DNA of 64,000 nt from Actinomycetales bacterium (GTDB taxonomy: Bacteria > Actinomycetota > Actinomycetes > Actinomycetales > Cellulomonadaceae): assembly GCA_020444245.1 (NCBI GenBank), contig JAHLLI010000007.1, positions 168,177 through 232,176 on the forward strand, in the 5' to 3' direction. Under the pieces are notes generated by a model, which was not told the origin of the DNA, did not search any database, and saw only the letters and a program-made list of their open reading frames with translations. Below are positions 31,599 through 41,518 of this stretch, in pieces. The translations under genes were made by a program, and so were the position numbers. Position 1 is the first letter of the stretch; each line of letters starts with the position of its first letter.

Positions 31599-32357
31599 CT
31601 ACTCCTCGTCGAGGGCGGCCATGACCTCGTCGGAAGCGTCGAAGTTGGCGAACACGTTCTGCACGTCGTCGCTGTCCTCGAGCGCGTCGATGAGGCGCAT
31701 GATCTTGCGGGCGCCGTCCACGTCGACCTCGATCTGGGTCGCGGGCACGAACTGGGCCTCGGCCGAGTCGTAGTCGATGCCGGCGTCCTGGAGCGCGGTG
31801 CGCACCTGGACCACGTCGCCGGCCTCGCACATCACCTCGAACACCTCGCCGAGGTCGTTCACCTCGTCGGCGCCCGCCTCGAGCACGGCGGTCAGCACGT
31901 CGTCCTCGGTGACGCCGTCGCCCTTGGGCACGATCACGACGCCGCGCCGGGAGAACAGGTAGGAGACCGAGCCCGGGTCGGCCATCTGGCCGCCGTTGCG
32001 GGTGAACGCGACGCGCACGTCGGACGCGGCGCGGTTGCGGTTGTCGGTGAGGCACTCGACCAGCACGGCGATCCCGCCGGGCGCGTAGCCCTCGTACATG
32101 ATCGTCTGGTAGTCGGCCCCGCCGCCCTCGGCACCGGACCCGCGCTTGACCGCACGGTCGATGTTGTCGTTGGGGACCGAGGACTTCTTGGCCTTCTGGA
32201 TCGCGTCGAACAGCGTCGGGTTGCCCGCGGGGTCACCGCCGCCGACGCGCGCGGCGACCTCGATGTTCTTGATGAGCTTCGCGAACAGCTTCCCGCGCCG
32301 GGCGTCGATCACCGCCTTCTTGTGCTTGGTGGTGGCCCACTTGGAGTGACCGGACAT
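31599..32357 (-). CDS. yebC: YebC/PmpR family protein
   Basis: 252 residues starting [23 protein letters not shown], the hallmark N-terminus. Family members have been described as transcriptional regulators and more recently as translation factors easing ribosome stalling. The protein shows the three-domain layout ending in a Met/Asp-rich segment. Lies 2 bp from pdxT and upstream of ruvC. Confidence 0.92.
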   Translation of the reverse strand: MSGHSKWATTKHKKAVIDARRGKLFAKLIKNIEVAARVGGGDPAGNPTLFDAIQKAKKSSVPNDNIDRAVKRGSGAEGGGADYQTIMYEGYAPGGIAVLVECLTDNRNRAASDVRVAFTRNGGQMADPGSVSYLFSRRGVVIVPKGDGVTEDDVLTAVLEAGADEVNDLGEVFEVMCEAGDVVQVRTALQDAGIDYDSAEAQFVPATQIEVDVDGARKIMRLIDALEDSDDVQNVFANFDASDEVMAALDEE

Positions 32358-32359
32358 GA

Positions 32360-32971
32360 CTACCCCTCGACGATCTGGACGAAAAGCCGGTGCAGGCGCA
32401 GGTCCCCGGTGACCTCCGGGTGGAAGGACGTGGCCATCACGTCGCGCTCTCGCACCGCGACGATCCTACCGGCGGCCGGGCCGGCGGTGACCTGCGCGAG
32501 GACCTGCACCCCCGGACCCGCCTGCTCGACCCACGGCGCACGGATGAACACCGCGTGCACCGGGCGCTCGGCGCTGTCGGCCACGCCTGCCACCTCCAGG
32601 TCGGTCTCGAACGAGTCGACCTGCCGCCCGAAGGCGTTGCGGCGGACCGTGACGTCCAGCCCGCCGAGCGTCTGCTGGTCGGCCGTCCCGCCGACGATCC
32701 GGTCCGCGAGCAGGATCATCCCGGCACAGGACCCGAAGGCCGGCAGCCCCTCCGCGATCCGCGCACGCAGCGGCTCGAAGAGGTCGAACGCGCGCAGCAG
32801 CTTGTCGATGGTGGTCGACTCCCCGCCCGGGATCACCAACCCGTCGACCGCGGCCAGCTCGGCGGTGCGCCGCACGGGCACCGCGCGTGCGCCGCACGCC
32901 TCGAGCATGGCCAGGTGCTCGCGGACGTCGCCCTGCAGGGCCAGGACACCGACGGTCGGGGTGAGGGTCAC
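32360..32971 (-). CDS. pdxT: pyridoxal 5'-phosphate synthase glutaminase subunit PdxT
   Basis: 203-residue class I glutamine amidotransferase that feeds ammonia to PdxS. Triad: Cys in [10 protein letters not shown], and His and Glu in SFHPEVTGD; the GGESTTI loop is typical. GTG at 32971. In most actinobacteria pdxS is immediately upstream; here pdxS is 12.3 kb away at 45296-46195, with the Calvin cycle cluster between them. It is divergent from kynU across 94 bp. Confidence 0.92.
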   Translation of the reverse strand: MTLTPTVGVLALQGDVREHLAMLEACGARAVPVRRTAELAAVDGLVIPGGESTTIDKLLRAFDLFEPLRARIAEGLPAFGSCAGMILLADRIVGGTADQQTLGGLDVTVRRNAFGRQVDSFETDLEVAGVADSAERPVHAVFIRAPWVEQAGPGVQVLAQVTAGPAAGRIVAVRERDVMATSFHPEVTGDLRLHRLFVQIVEG

Positions 32972-33052
32972 GAACGGGGAGTCTACGGATCGTGGGATGA
33001 CCGCGGTGCAGGTCGGGTCTCGCATCGACGTCCTCGGGGGGTCGCGCCGCGC

Positions 33053-33058
33053 TAGCGT
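33053..33058 (+). promoter_or_regulatory. -10 element of a leaderless kynU promoter
   Basis: TAGCGT is exactly 7 nt before the GTG start, the spacing expected when transcription begins at the start codon. Confidence 0.5.
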
Positions 33059-33065
33059 CGCCGTC

Positions 33066-34295
33066 GTGGACCTCGAGACCCGCGCCGCCGCGCTCGACGA
33101 CGAGCACGCCGCCACCGACCTGCGCCACCTGTTCCGGCTCCCACCCGACGTGGTGTACCTCGACGGCAACTCCCTGGGCGCTCTGCCCGCGCACGTGCCG
33201 GACGCACTGCGCGACGTCGTGGAGCGCCAGTGGGGCGCGGACCTGATCACCTCGTGGAACGTGCACGACTGGTGGGACGCGCCGACCCGCGTGGGCGACC
33301 GCATCGGGCGGCTGGTCGGCGCGGAGCCCGGCCAGGTCGCGGTCGGGGACACCACCTCGCTGGCCCTGTTCCAGGCGGCCTCTGCCGCGCTGCGGATGCA
33401 GCCCGGGCGACGCGTCGTGGTCACCGACCCGGGCTCGTTCCCGACGGACCTGTACGTCCTGGAAGGCCTCACCGAGCTCACGGGCCACGACGTCGTGCAC
33501 GCCACGCCGGAGGAGGTGCCCGACGTCCTGGGCGACCTCGGTGAGGAGGTCGCGCTCGTCGCGCTCTCGCACGTCAACTTCCGCACCGGGCGCCTGTGGG
33601 ACCTGGCGCACCTCACCGGCGTCGCCCACGCCGCGGGTGCGCTCGCGCTGTGGGACCTCTCGCACAGCACCGGGGCGATCCCGGTCGGGCTGGACCGGCA
33701 CGGCGTCGATCTCGCCGTGGGGTGCGGGTACAAGTACCTCAACGGCGGCCCGGGCGCCCCGGCGTTCACCTACGTCGCCGCGCGCCACCAGGAACGGTAC
33801 GAGCCGGCCGTCCGGGCCTGGCACGGGCATGCCGAGCCGTTCGCGATGCACCCGCAGCACCGGTTCGCCGCGGGCATCGCACGGGCCAGGGGTGGCACAC
33901 CGCCGCTGCTGTCCCTGCTGGCCCTCGAGGCGGCCCTCACGGTGTTCGACGCCGTGGACGTCGAAGCCGTGCGGCGGCGCTCGCTGTCGCTCACCGGGTT
34001 CCTCATCGAGGCCCTCGACGAGCTCGTCCCCGAGGTCGACCTGGTCACCCCGCGCGAGCCCGCCGCCCGCGGGTCCCAGGTCGCCGTCGCCCACCCCCAG
34101 GCCTACGGCGTCGTCCAGGCCCTCATCGCCCGGGGCGTGATCGGCGACTTCCGCACCCCGGACGTGGTCCGGCTCGGCGTCGCGGCCCCGTACCTGACCC
34201 ATGCGGACCTGCTCCGCGCCGCCCGCCAGATCCGTGCGGTGCTCGACACCGGCGAGCACCTCCGGCTCGACGGCACCCGCGCCACGGTCACCTGA
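33066..34295 (+). CDS. kynU: kynureninase
   Basis: PLP enzyme hydrolysing kynurenine to anthranilate and alanine. The 409-residue product has the substrate/PLP motif [11 protein letters not shown], the aspartate region [13 protein letters not shown], and the PLP lysine in [17 protein letters not shown] at 33066 was chosen because a -10 hexamer lies 7 nt upstream and the N-terminus matches the family length. No tryptophan dioxygenase or formamidase is seen here. It is the first gene at the pdxT side of the inserted cluster; whether it belongs to it is open. Confidence 0.88.
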   Translation: MDLETRAAALDDEHAATDLRHLFRLPPDVVYLDGNSLGALPAHVPDALRDVVERQWGADLITSWNVHDWWDAPTRVGDRIGRLVGAEPGQVAVGDTTSLALFQAASAALRMQPGRRVVVTDPGSFPTDLYVLEGLTELTGHDVVHATPEEVPDVLGDLGEEVALVALSHVNFRTGRLWDLAHLTGVAHAAGALALWDLSHSTGAIPVGLDRHGVDLAVGCGYKYLNGGPGAPAFTYVAARHQERYEPAVRAWHGHAEPFAMHPQHRFAAGIARARGGTPPLLSLLALEAALTVFDAVDVEAVRRRSLSLTGFLIEALDELVPEVDLVTPREPAARGSQVAVAHPQAYGVVQALIARGVIGDFRTPDVVRLGVAAPYLTHADLLRAARQIRAVLDTGEHLRLDGTRATVT

Positions 34296-34299
34296 CCGG

Positions 34300-34305
34300 T
34301 AGCCT
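34300..34305 (+). promoter_or_regulatory. -10 element for the small membrane gene
   Basis: TAGCCT is 7 nt before the GTG at 34313, suggesting a leaderless transcript separate from kynU. Confidence 0.4.
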
Positions 34306-34312
34306 GCCCGCC

Positions 34313-34555
34313 GTGGCGCGACGGCGGTGGTGGACGACGCCCGTGGCCCTCGTGGTCGCGGGTCTGGTGCTCATCGTCGGGGGCGCGCCTCTGCTCGGCT
34401 CCGGGGTCAACGACCTGGCCGCGACGTCCGCGTCGATCGGCGGCTCCGCGAAGGTCATCGGCGCGCTGGGCATGATCGTGCTGGGCATCCTCACGTCCGC
34501 CGCCGGCCTGGCCTGGTGGTGGCTGGCCTGGCGGCGGCGGACGCGGGACACCTAG
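34313..34555 (+). CDS. small two-helix membrane protein
   Basis: 80 residues, GTG start, two hydrophobic segments (about 9-30 and 44-69) and arginine-rich ends; no family recognised. It converges on cbbM: the two stop codons overlap in CTAG. The leaderless-type hexamer upstream and clean membrane topology support a real gene. Confidence 0.6.
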   Translation: MARRRWWTTPVALVVAGLVLIVGGAPLLGSGVNDLAATSASIGGSAKVIGALGMIVLGILTSAAGLAWWWLAWRRRTRDT

Positions 34556-35931
34556 ACCGACACCGCGAGCCGCTCGCGCCAGCCCGGGAACAGGGCGTCG
34601 GCATCGCCCGGGAAGGACTCGAACGCCCGGGCCAGCTCGCGGTGGGTCGCCGCGTACTCGACCGGGTCGGCGCCCACGGCCCAGCTCTCGTAGGCCTGAC
34701 GCAGCGACCGCGCCCCGGCCCCGGGACCGTCCAGGTGACCGTACGAGCCGCCGCCCGCGGTGTTGATGACGTTGCCGTGGCCGAGGTTCGCGAAGAACCC
34801 GGGCAGCCGCAGCGCGTTCATGCCACCGGAGATGATCGGCGTGGTGGCCTTCATGCCGTACCACTGCTGGGCGTAGACCGGCCCCTGGGCCTCGTCGCGC
34901 TCGATCATGTACGCGATCCCGCGGTCGTCAGCGCCGCCCTCCATCTTCCCGTAGCCCATCGTGCCGACGTGGATGCCCGAGGCCCCCTGCAGCCGTGCCA
35001 TCTTGGCCAGCACGAACGCGGTGTAGCCGCGCTTGGCGCTGGGCGAGGTGACCGCGCCGTGGCCGGCCCGGTGGTAGTGCAGGAACTGGTTCGGGTAGTT
35101 CCGGCGCGCCGTGGTCACCATGCCGGGCCCGCCGACGTAGCCGTCGACCAGGAACGCGAGCTTGTTCGCGTCCGGGCCGAACGTCTCCAGCGCGAAGTCG
35201 GCCCGGGCGAGCATCTCGTCGTGGTCGTCGGCGGTGATGTTCATCGAGAACAGCTTCGCCTCTCCCGTCTCGTCCATGGCGCGCTTCATCGCGTCGTAGA
35301 CCAACGGGATCGTCTGCTTGATCGGCGCGAACACCTGGTTGCCCTGCGGCTCGTCGTTCTTGATGAAGTCCCCGCCCAGCCAGAACTGGTACGCGGCCTG
35401 CGCGAACGGCTCCGGCCGCAGGCCCAGCTTGGGCTTGATGATCGTGCCCGCGATGTACCCGCCGTCGTGGACCGGGCGGCCCAGGATCCGCCACAGGTCC
35501 GAGATGTTCATCGCCGGCCCGTCGAACTGCCGGATCACCTCGGGCGGGACGTAGAAGTCGATCATCTTGGCGTACTCGATGTCCCCCATGCCCTGGTTGT
35601 TGCCGATGGTCAGGGTGAGGAAGGAGACCATCATCATGCGGCCGTCGGTGACGTTCCGGTCGAACAGCTCCAGCGGGTAGGCGATCCGCAGGTCCTCGGT
35701 GGACTCGTCGACGTGGTAGACCAGCGCGTCCACGCCGCGCGTGAAGTCGTCGGTGGTCGACACCTCGACGTTGGTACCGGTCGAGGACTCCGCGGCGAAG
35801 TGCGCAGCGGCCTCGAGATACGTCGTACCCGGCTTCGGCTTCATCCGGTAGGCGCACAGGATGTGCCGCCCATCGGCGATCAGGTCGGCTTCCCTCAGGT
35901 CGAGGGCGGCGTATCGGCCCGACTGGTCCAT
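34552..35931 (-). CDS. cbbM: form II ribulose-1,5-bisphosphate carboxylase/oxygenase
   Basis: Fixes CO2 onto ribulose 1,5-bisphosphate. The 459-residue protein aligns without shift to Rhodospirillum rubrum RuBisCO as I recall it. The numbered active-site residues are all present: E48, N111, K166 ([11 protein letters not shown]), carbamylated K191 with D193 and E194 ([11 protein letters not shown]), H287 (HYHRAGHGA), H321 and loop-6 K329 (GYGKMEG). This is a catalytically complete form II enzyme, not a form IV RuBisCO-like protein. No small subunit gene is present, as expected for form II. GAAGGAGC precedes the ATG, and cbbY lies 22 bp upstream on the same strand. No carboxysome, CbbQ or CbbO genes are in the window. 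Confidence 0.96.
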   Translation of the reverse strand: MDQSGRYAALDLREADLIADGRHILCAYRMKPKPGTTYLEAAAHFAAESSTGTNVEVSTTDDFTRGVDALVYHVDESTEDLRIAYPLELFDRNVTDGRMMMVSFLTLTIGNNQGMGDIEYAKMIDFYVPPEVIRQFDGPAMNISDLWRILGRPVHDGGYIAGTIIKPKLGLRPEPFAQAAYQFWLGGDFIKNDEPQGNQVFAPIKQTIPLVYDAMKRAMDETGEAKLFSMNITADDHDEMLARADFALETFGPDANKLAFLVDGYVGGPGMVTTARRNYPNQFLHYHRAGHGAVTSPSAKRGYTAFVLAKMARLQGASGIHVGTMGYGKMEGGADDRGIAYMIERDEAQGPVYAQQWYGMKATTPIISGGMNALRLPGFFANLGHGNVINTAGGGSYGHLDGPGAGARSLRQAYESWAVGADPVEYAATHRELARAFESFPGDADALFPGWRERLAVSV

Positions 35932-35953
35932 GGCTCTGCTCCTTCGGTGAGGG

Positions 35954-36679
35954 TCAGGACTGCCCGGCGGCAGCCCTGGAGTGCAGGTCGGTCAGGTCGG
36001 CCAACGTGGTGTCGGCCAGGTCCGCCAGGACGGCGAGCGCCCCGGTGGCGTCGTCGTGGGCGGTGTAGGGGCTACGGGTCACCACGGTGGGGAGCCCGGC
36101 CGCCGTGGCCGCGTGCAGGCCGACGGCGGAGTCCTCGATGGCCAGGCACTCCTCGGGCGCGAGCCCGAGCCGGTCGAGCACCCAGCGGTAGATGTCCGGC
36201 GCCGGCTTCTTGCGCGGCACCACGTCACCCGCGCCGATCACCTCGAACCAGCCGGGTGCTTGCGGGCCGAGGTCGGCCTCGAGCAGGGCGGTGACGTTGT
36301 CGGGGTTGGTGGTCGTGGCGATCGCGAGCCGCGTCCCGGCGGCGCGAGCCTCGGCGACCAGCCGCGCCACGCCCGGTCGCAGGCCGATCCGGCCGGCGTC
36401 GACGTACTCGACGTAGCGCCGCGTCTTGGCGGCGTGCAGCGCGGCGATCGCCTCATCGGCATCCGGCCGGTCCAGGAACGCCGGGTCATGGCGCTCGCAG
36501 AAGTGCCGGATGCGCTCCTTGCCCCCGGTGACGCCCAGCAGGCTGCCGTACAGGTCCACGTCCCAGTGCCAGTCCAGCCCGACCGCGGCGAAGGCAGCGT
36601 TGAACGCAGGTCGGTGCCCGTCACGCTCGGTGTCGGCGAGCGTGCCGTCCACGTCGAAGACCAGGGCCTGAAGTGCCAT
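35954..36679 (-). CDS. cbbY: CbbY-type HAD phosphatase (xylulose-1,5-bisphosphate phosphatase)
   Basis: HAD-superfamily phosphatase that in Rhodobacter removes xylulose 1,5-bisphosphate, a misfire product that inhibits RuBisCO. The 241-residue protein has the nucleophile motif [11 protein letters not shown] (D9, D11), the CbbY-specific TGGKERI, motif II ATTTN, the lysine motif KKPAPDIYR and the acidic motif IEDSAVGL. Similarity to recalled Rhodobacter CbbY is strong. First gene of a cbbY-cbbM operon; a TAGCGT hexamer lies 6 nt before its ATG and a 30-bp dyad lies just upstream of that. Confidence 0.88.
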   Translation of the reverse strand: MALQALVFDVDGTLADTERDGHRPAFNAAFAAVGLDWHWDVDLYGSLLGVTGGKERIRHFCERHDPAFLDRPDADEAIAALHAAKTRRYVEYVDAGRIGLRPGVARLVAEARAAGTRLAIATTTNPDNVTALLEADLGPQAPGWFEVIGAGDVVPRKKPAPDIYRWVLDRLGLAPEECLAIEDSAVGLHAATAAGLPTVVTRSPYTAHDDATGALAVLADLADTTLADLTDLHSRAAAGQS

Positions 36680-36685
36680 GCGGCG

Positions 36686-36691
36686 ACGCTA
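36686..36691 (-). promoter_or_regulatory. -10 element for cbbY-cbbM
   Basis: TAGCGT on the minus strand, 6 nt before the cbbY ATG, consistent with a leaderless transcript. The dyad at 36714-36743 begins about 35 bp upstream of the start, overlapping the expected -35. Confidence 0.5.
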
Positions 36692-36713
36692 GGCGTGAGG
36701 GTGCGCCTCGGAC

Positions 36714-36743
36714 CTCACCCCCACGGGGGACGTGAGGGGTGAG
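36714..36743. promoter_or_regulatory. CBB operator dyad B: CTCACCCC-N14-GGGGTGAG
   Basis: Eight-base inverted arms with a 14-nt spacer. Extra GTGAG half-sites lie at 36695 and 36732. The identical arms and spacing recur at 38691-38720. It lies between the kinase gene end and cbbY, so it probably controls cbbY-cbbM. The linked NarL-type response regulator is the likely binder, by inference. Confidence 0.75.
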
Positions 36744-36749
36744 ACCTGC

Positions 36750-37973
36750 TCAACCCGTCGGGTCCGGCGCCCGCCGCACCGGCAGCTCGACGATCACCGT
36801 CGTGCCGCGGCCCGGCATGGAGTCGATCCGCAGGGACGCGCCGATGAGCGCGCACCTCTCGGCGATCGACGACAACCCGAAGTGCGCCCCCTCGGTGCCC
36901 TCCGCACGCGCCGCTGCCCGCTTGGCCGGATCCTGGCGCACGTCGAAGCCGACGCCGTCGTCGGTGATGCCGAGCAGCACGTCGTCGCCGTGCCGGCGCA
37001 GGCTCACCGTGACGCGCTTGGCCCGGCCGTGCCGGATCGCGTTGCTGGTGGACTCCTGGGCGATCCGGAACAGCGCCGCGGCGGCGTGGTCGGGCAGATC
37101 CGCGAAGCGGCCGACCGGGTCGCACTCGGTGACCATGACCCCGTCCGGGGCCGTCTTGGCGAGCGACTCAAGCGCCGCGACCAGCCCGAGGTCGTCCAGC
37201 ACCAGGCTGTGCAGGCCGGTGATCGCCGCACGGGTCTGGGCATAGGCGTTGTCGGCCAACGTACGGGCCACCCCGATCTGCGACCGGGCCTGCGCGAGCG
37301 TCGTGCCCTCGCCGCCCGACTCGCTGCACTCCGCCTCGGCCGCGGCGATGGACAGCTCGGCGGCGTTGAGGTGGAAGGACATCGAGGCCAGCGCGGTCGT
37401 GACACCGTCGTGCAGGTCCGAGGCGATCCGGCGCCGTTCGGCCTCCTGGGCGGAGATCGCCTGGGCGATCAGCCGGTCACGGTCGTCCCGGTGCGCGTCG
37501 ACCGCGTCACGCAGGTCCGCGACCTGCAGACGAAGCCCGAGCAGGTCGGCGCACGGCTGCAGGCTGGTCATCTCCTCGTCGGAGTAGGGCTCGTCCACGC
37601 CCCGGTGCACCCCGACCACGCCCAGGATCTGCCCGCCCAGGCCGCGGGCCGGCACGCACAGACGCGCCACCGACCCGCCGTGGTCCAGGCCCAGCAGGTG
37701 GCGGTGGATCGGGCTGCGTGGGGCATCTGCCCCCAGCACCATCCCGTGGCCGTTGCGGGCCACGAGCCCCGTGACGCCCTGGCCGACCTGCACCACCAGC
37801 GCCGCCTGGGCGGCCGGGTCGGGCGGGTAGGCGCCACCGACGGTCAGCCGGGCGCCGTCGGAGAGCTGGATGATCGCGCCGTCCGAGCGGGTCTGCTCGG
37901 CGAACGCCTGCGCCAGGGCGCCGAGGTCGAACGCCACCGGCGTGGCGAGCATCTCCCACAGCGCGGACCTCAC
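36750..37973 (-). CDS. soluble GAF-domain sensor histidine kinase (NarL-type system)
   Basis: 407 residues with no membrane helix. An N-terminal GAF domain (about 15-150) containing two Cys (RLCVPAR, LQPCADL) is followed by a HisKA_3 dimerization domain with the phospho-acceptor H188 (RRIASDLHDG), and a HATPase_c domain with N box ESTSNAIRHG and G boxes DDGVGFD and GLSSIAERC. It should phosphorylate the response regulator encoded just upstream, whose stop overlaps this GTG by 4 bp. A soluble GAF kinase suggests a cytoplasmic redox, gas or metabolite signal; the ligand is unknown. Confidence 0.9.
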   Translation of the reverse strand: MRSALWEMLATPVAFDLGALAQAFAEQTRSDGAIIQLSDGARLTVGGAYPPDPAAQAALVVQVGQGVTGLVARNGHGMVLGADAPRSPIHRHLLGLDHGGSVARLCVPARGLGGQILGVVGVHRGVDEPYSDEEMTSLQPCADLLGLRLQVADLRDAVDAHRDDRDRLIAQAISAQEAERRRIASDLHDGVTTALASMSFHLNAAELSIAAAEAECSESGGEGTTLAQARSQIGVARTLADNAYAQTRAAITGLHSLVLDDLGLVAALESLAKTAPDGVMVTECDPVGRFADLPDHAAAALFRIAQESTSNAIRHGRAKRVTVSLRRHGDDVLLGITDDGVGFDVRQDPAKRAAARAEGTEGAHFGLSSIAERCALIGASLRIDSMPGRGTTVIVELPVRRAPDPTG

Positions 37974-38638
37974 CGGAACAGTCCCTCGCGCAGTGCCACC
38001 GCGATCGCACCGGCCCGGTCCTGCACGTCGAGCTTGCGGTACAGGCTCCGGATGTGGGTCTTGACGGTGTCCTCCGACACCACGAGCGTCGCGGCGACGG
38101 ACCGGTTGGAGTGGCCCGCGACCAGCAGGTCGAGCACCTCCGACTCGCGCTGGGTGAGCCCCAGGTTGGCGCCGGGCCAGAACTCCCCCGCGGAGATCCG
38201 CGCTGCGGACAGCGCGACCCGCCCCGCCAGCGCCGGGTCGATCGCGACCTCTCCCTCGGCCACCCGGCGCAGGTGCCCGACCAGCTCGGCCGCGTCGACG
38301 CGCTTGAGGATGTAGCCCTGCGCCCCGGCGCGCAGCGCCTGGAACAGGTAGTGCTCGTCGTCGTAGACCGTGAGCATCACGACCTTGACGTCCGGCTGCG
38401 TCCGGGCCAGCTCGCGTACCAGGTCGAGCCCGCTGTCCCGGCCCAGCCGGACGTCGCTGAGCACGATGTCCGGCTGGGCGGTGGCGATCTCACGTCGGGC
38501 CCGCTCCAACGACGTCGCGGTGGCCACCACCTCCACGTCGGAGGCGAAGTGCGCGAGCATCGCCAGCAGCCCGTGCAGGACCATCTCGTGGTCGTCGACG
38601 AGCACGAGACGCAGCGGTCGGTGACCTTCCTCGGGCAC
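37970..38638 (-). CDS. NarL/FixJ-family response regulator of the CBB cluster
   Basis: 222 residues: receiver domain with acidic pocket VDDHE, phospho-acceptor D62 (LSDVRL) and conserved Lys in YILKRVDA, then a LuxR-type helix-turn-helix (LTQRESEVLDLLVAGHSNRSVAATLVVSEDTVKTHI). GTG at 38638 was chosen because TAGGGT lies exactly 7 nt upstream, the leaderless arrangement. Co-transcribed with the kinase and placed at the divergent centre of the CBB cluster, it is the likely regulator of both arms in place of the usual CbbR. Confidence 0.9.
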   Translation of the reverse strand: MPEEGHRPLRLVLVDDHEMVLHGLLAMLAHFASDVEVVATATSLERARREIATAQPDIVLSDVRLGRDSGLDLVRELARTQPDVKVVMLTVYDDEHYLFQALRAGAQGYILKRVDAAELVGHLRRVAEGEVAIDPALAGRVALSAARISAGEFWPGANLGLTQRESEVLDLLVAGHSNRSVAATLVVSEDTVKTHIRSLYRKLDVQDRAGAIAVALREGLFR

Positions 38639-38645
38639 GGTCCCC

Positions 38646-38651
38646 ACCCTA
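38646..38651 (-). promoter_or_regulatory. -10 element of the response regulator promoter
   Basis: TAGGGT on the minus strand, 7 nt before the GTG at 38638, so the transcript is probably leaderless. It decides the start of the regulator gene. Confidence 0.5.
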
Positions 38652-38690
38652 GGGGCCCGCCTCGCGCCGCGGCGGGAGGTCGCGGGCCGT

Positions 38691-38720
38691 CTCACCCCGG
38701 GAACCACCCCTGGGGGTGAG
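38691..38720. promoter_or_regulatory. CBB operator dyad A: CTCACCCC-N14-GGGGTGAG
   Basis: Same arms and same 14-nt spacer as at 36714-36743. Inside it, CACCCC-TG-GGGGTG (38705-38718) forms a compact dyad like the 7-2-7 sites used by NarL-type regulators. It sits in the divergent gap between the response regulator and rpe-tkt-fbp-prk, about 53-67 bp from each start. Confidence 0.78.
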
Positions 38721-38750
38721 CCGCCCCGCAGACGCCGCCGATTGACTCGG

Positions 38751-38771
38751 CCGGGTCATCATCCGACCCGG
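38751..38771. promoter_or_regulatory. inverted repeat before the rpe ribosome binding site
   Basis: CCGGGTC-atcatcc-GACCCGG, 7-bp arms, ending where the GGGAGG ribosome binding site of rpe begins. It could form an mRNA hairpin or be a second regulator site. Confidence 0.45.
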
Positions 38772-38781
38772 GAGGCCTGCC

Positions 38782-39489
38782 ATGGCTCCGCACGCACCAC
38801 TGATCGTCCCGTCCGTCCTGCCCGCCGACGCCGCCAGGCTGGGCGACGAGGTCGCCGAGCTCTGCGAGGCGGGCGTCGACCGCATCCAGTGGGACGTCAT
38901 GGACGGGGTCTTCGTCCCGAACCTGACCTTCGGCCCCGACGTCATCGCGGCGGCCCGCGCGCACAGCACCGTCGGCTTCGAGGCCCACCTCATGGTGGTC
39001 GAGCCGGACCGGCTCCTGGACCGCTACGTCGACGCGGGCTGCGAGCTGGTCATCGTGCACGCCGAGACCACGCCGCACCTGCACCGCACCCTGCGCCGGA
39101 TCCGCGAGCTCGGCGCACGCTCCGGCGTGGCGCTCAACCCGCACACGCCCGCCGAGGTGGTCGAGGGCGTCCTGGAGGAGACCGACCTCCTGCTGCCCAT
39201 GACCGTCAACCCCGGGTTCGGCGGCCAGTCCTACATCCCCGCCGTGGAGCGCAAGGTGGCCCGGCTGCGCGCGATGGTCGACGCCTCCGGCCTCGACATC
39301 GAGATCGAGGTCGACGGCGGGATCTCCGACACGACGATCGCCGGCGCCGCGAGCTCGGGCGCCGACGTGTTCATCTCCGGCAGCTGGTTGTTCAAGCACC
39401 CGGAGGGCAAGGCAGCCGGCGTCCGCCTGCTGCGCGAGCGGGCCGCGGCCGCCATGCGTCCGCTGGTCCATGCGGGAGGGGTGACCTGA
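38782..39489 (+). CDS. rpe: ribulose-phosphate 3-epimerase
   Basis: Interconverts xylulose 5-phosphate and ribulose 5-phosphate (CbbE in Calvin clusters). The 235-residue TIM barrel has the start [14 protein letters not shown], metal/catalytic motifs [11 protein letters not shown] and [18 protein letters not shown], and EVDGGIS with the phosphate loop. ATG at 38782 follows GGGAGG. First gene of the plus-strand operon rpe-tkt-fbp-prk; tkt starts 2 bp after its stop. Confidence 0.94.
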   Translation: MAPHAPLIVPSVLPADAARLGDEVAELCEAGVDRIQWDVMDGVFVPNLTFGPDVIAAARAHSTVGFEAHLMVVEPDRLLDRYVDAGCELVIVHAETTPHLHRTLRRIRELGARSGVALNPHTPAEVVEGVLEETDLLLPMTVNPGFGGQSYIPAVERKVARLRAMVDASGLDIEIEVDGGISDTTIAGAASSGADVFISGSWLFKHPEGKAAGVRLLRERAAAAMRPLVHAGGVT

Positions 39490-39490
39490 G

Positions 39491-41518
39491 ATGAGCACGA
39501 CGCACACGGCTCCGGCCACGACCGAGCCGGTCCCCGGCACCGACGAGCTCGCCGTGTCCACCCTGCGGTTCCTGGCCGCGGACATGGTCGAGGAGGCGCG
39601 CTCGGGCCATCCCGGCCTGCCGCTCGGCGCGGCGCCGATGGCGTGGGTACTGTTCTCCCGGCACCTGCGCCACGACCCGTCCGACTCCTCCTGGCCCGAC
39701 CGCGACCGCTTCGTGCTGAGCGCCGGGCACGGCTCGGCCCTGCTGTACGCGTTGCTGCACGTGTTCGGCTACGACCTGCCGATGGACGAGCTGCGCCGGT
39801 TCCGCCAGCTCGGCTCGGCGACGCCCGGGCACCCCGAGTACGGGCACACCGATGGCGTGGAGACCACCACCGGCCCGCTGGGTCAGGGGCTGGCGATGGC
39901 GGTCGGCATGGCCGTGGCCGAGCGCATGCAGCACGCCCGGTTCCCCGAGGTCACCGACCACCACACCTACGCGCTGGTCGGCGACGGCTGCCTCATGGAG
40001 GGCATCAGCCAGGAGGCGATCTCGATGGCCGGGCACCTGGGCCTGGGCCGCCTGGTGGTGCTGTGGGACGACAACCGCATCACCATCGACGGCCCGGTGG
40101 GCCAGGCGTCCTCCGACGACCAGCAGGCGCGGTTCGCGGCGTCCGGCTGGCACGTGCAGACCGTCGAGGACGGCACCGACCTGGAGGCGATCGACGCCGC
40201 GATCACGGCGGCGAAGGCCGACCCGCGGCCGAGCCTGGTCGCGGTCCGCACGGTGATCGGCCACGGCGCACCCGGCGTCGAGGGCACCCCGGCGGCGCAC
40301 GGTGCACCGCTGGGCCCCGAGGTGCTCGCGGCCGCCAAGGAGGCGGTCGGCTGGTCCTACCCGCCGTTCACCGTGCCCGAAGCCGTCGCGGAGCACTGCG
40401 CCCGGCTCGCCGCCGACGGCCGGGCCCGACGCCACGGCTGGTCCATGCGGCTGCGGGCCTTCGCCCTGGACGCGCCCGAGCGCGCCGAGCGGTGGCGTCG
40501 CACCTGGGCGCGCGAGCTCCCACCGGCACTGGACGGCGCGATCGCCGGCGTCGGGACCGGGTCCGAGCGGGCCACCCGCCAGTCGTCCAAGGCGGTCCTG
40601 GCGGCGCTGACCGCCGAGCTGCCCGAGCTGGTCGGCGGCTCGGCGGACCTGGCCGGCTCGACCGGCACGGCCGTCGGCGGGCGTGCCGTCACCCGCGAGG
40701 ACTTCTCGGGCGACGTGCTGAACTTCGGCATCCGCGAGCTCGGCATGGCCGCGGTGCTCAACGGGATGAGCCTGCACGGCGGCTTCCGGGTCTACGGCAG
40801 CACGTTCCTGGTGTTCAGCGACTACCTGCGGCCGGCGCTGCGCCTGTCCGCACTGATGCGCCAGCCGGTCGTCTACCTGCTCACCCACGACTCGGTGGCG
40901 GTGGGCGAGGACGGCCCGACGCACCAGCCGGTGGAGCATGTCGAGTCGCTGCGCCTGATCCCGGGACTCACCGTGCTCCGCCCGGCGGACGACGTGGAGA
41001 CGGCGGCCGCGTGGCGCCAGGCCCTGGCCACCACCCACGGCCCGACTGCGATCGTGCTGACCCGGCAGGCGGTGCCGTCGCTGGGCGGCGCCCCGGCGCG
41101 GTTCCTGCCCGACCGTGGTGGCCGGGTCGTGCGGGACGTCGTGTCACCCGACGTCGACGTGCTCGCCAGCGGGTCGGAGGTGACTCTCGCAGTTGCCGCG
41201 GCGGACCTGCTCGCCGAGCAGGGCGTCGCCGCCCGGGTGGTCTCCGTGCCGTGGCGGGAGCGCTACACCGAGCGGGGCGCCGGCACGCCGCGGGCGCCAC
41301 TGACCGTCTCGGTCGAGGCCGGTGTCACCTCCGGGTGGGCCGAGCTGGCCACCGTGCGGATCGGGGTCGACCGGTTCGGGGCGTCCGGCAAGGCCGCGGA
41401 CGTCCTGGCCCACGTCGGCCTCACGCCCCAAGCCGTCGCCGAGCGGGTCCGCGCCGCGCTCGCCGCGGCGCCCGCGGGCCCGGCCCACCCCGACCCGACC
41501 ACTCCCGGGAGACCATGA
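39491..41518 (+). CDS. tkt: transketolase
   Basis: Thiamine-diphosphate enzyme of the regenerative CBB phase and pentose phosphate pathway. 675 residues with TPP motif [13 protein letters not shown]...[25 protein letters not shown], and pyrimidine-domain motifs [18 protein letters not shown] and DRFGASG. Position inside the CBB operon suggests a dedicated CbbT; a housekeeping transketolase probably exists elsewhere. Its stop overlaps the fbp start (ATGA). Confidence 0.94.
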   Translation: MSTTHTAPATTEPVPGTDELAVSTLRFLAADMVEEARSGHPGLPLGAAPMAWVLFSRHLRHDPSDSSWPDRDRFVLSAGHGSALLYALLHVFGYDLPMDELRRFRQLGSATPGHPEYGHTDGVETTTGPLGQGLAMAVGMAVAERMQHARFPEVTDHHTYALVGDGCLMEGISQEAISMAGHLGLGRLVVLWDDNRITIDGPVGQASSDDQQARFAASGWHVQTVEDGTDLEAIDAAITAAKADPRPSLVAVRTVIGHGAPGVEGTPAAHGAPLGPEVLAAAKEAVGWSYPPFTVPEAVAEHCARLAADGRARRHGWSMRLRAFALDAPERAERWRRTWARELPPALDGAIAGVGTGSERATRQSSKAVLAALTAELPELVGGSADLAGSTGTAVGGRAVTREDFSGDVLNFGIRELGMAAVLNGMSLHGGFRVYGSTFLVFSDYLRPALRLSALMRQPVVYLLTHDSVAVGEDGPTHQPVEHVESLRLIPGLTVLRPADDVETAAAWRQALATTHGPTAIVLTRQAVPSLGGAPARFLPDRGGRVVRDVVSPDVDVLASGSEVTLAVAAADLLAEQGVAARVVSVPWRERYTERGAGTPRAPLTVSVEAGVTSGWAELATVRIGVDRFGASGKAADVLAHVGLTPQAVAERVRAALAAAPAGPAHPDPTTPGRP

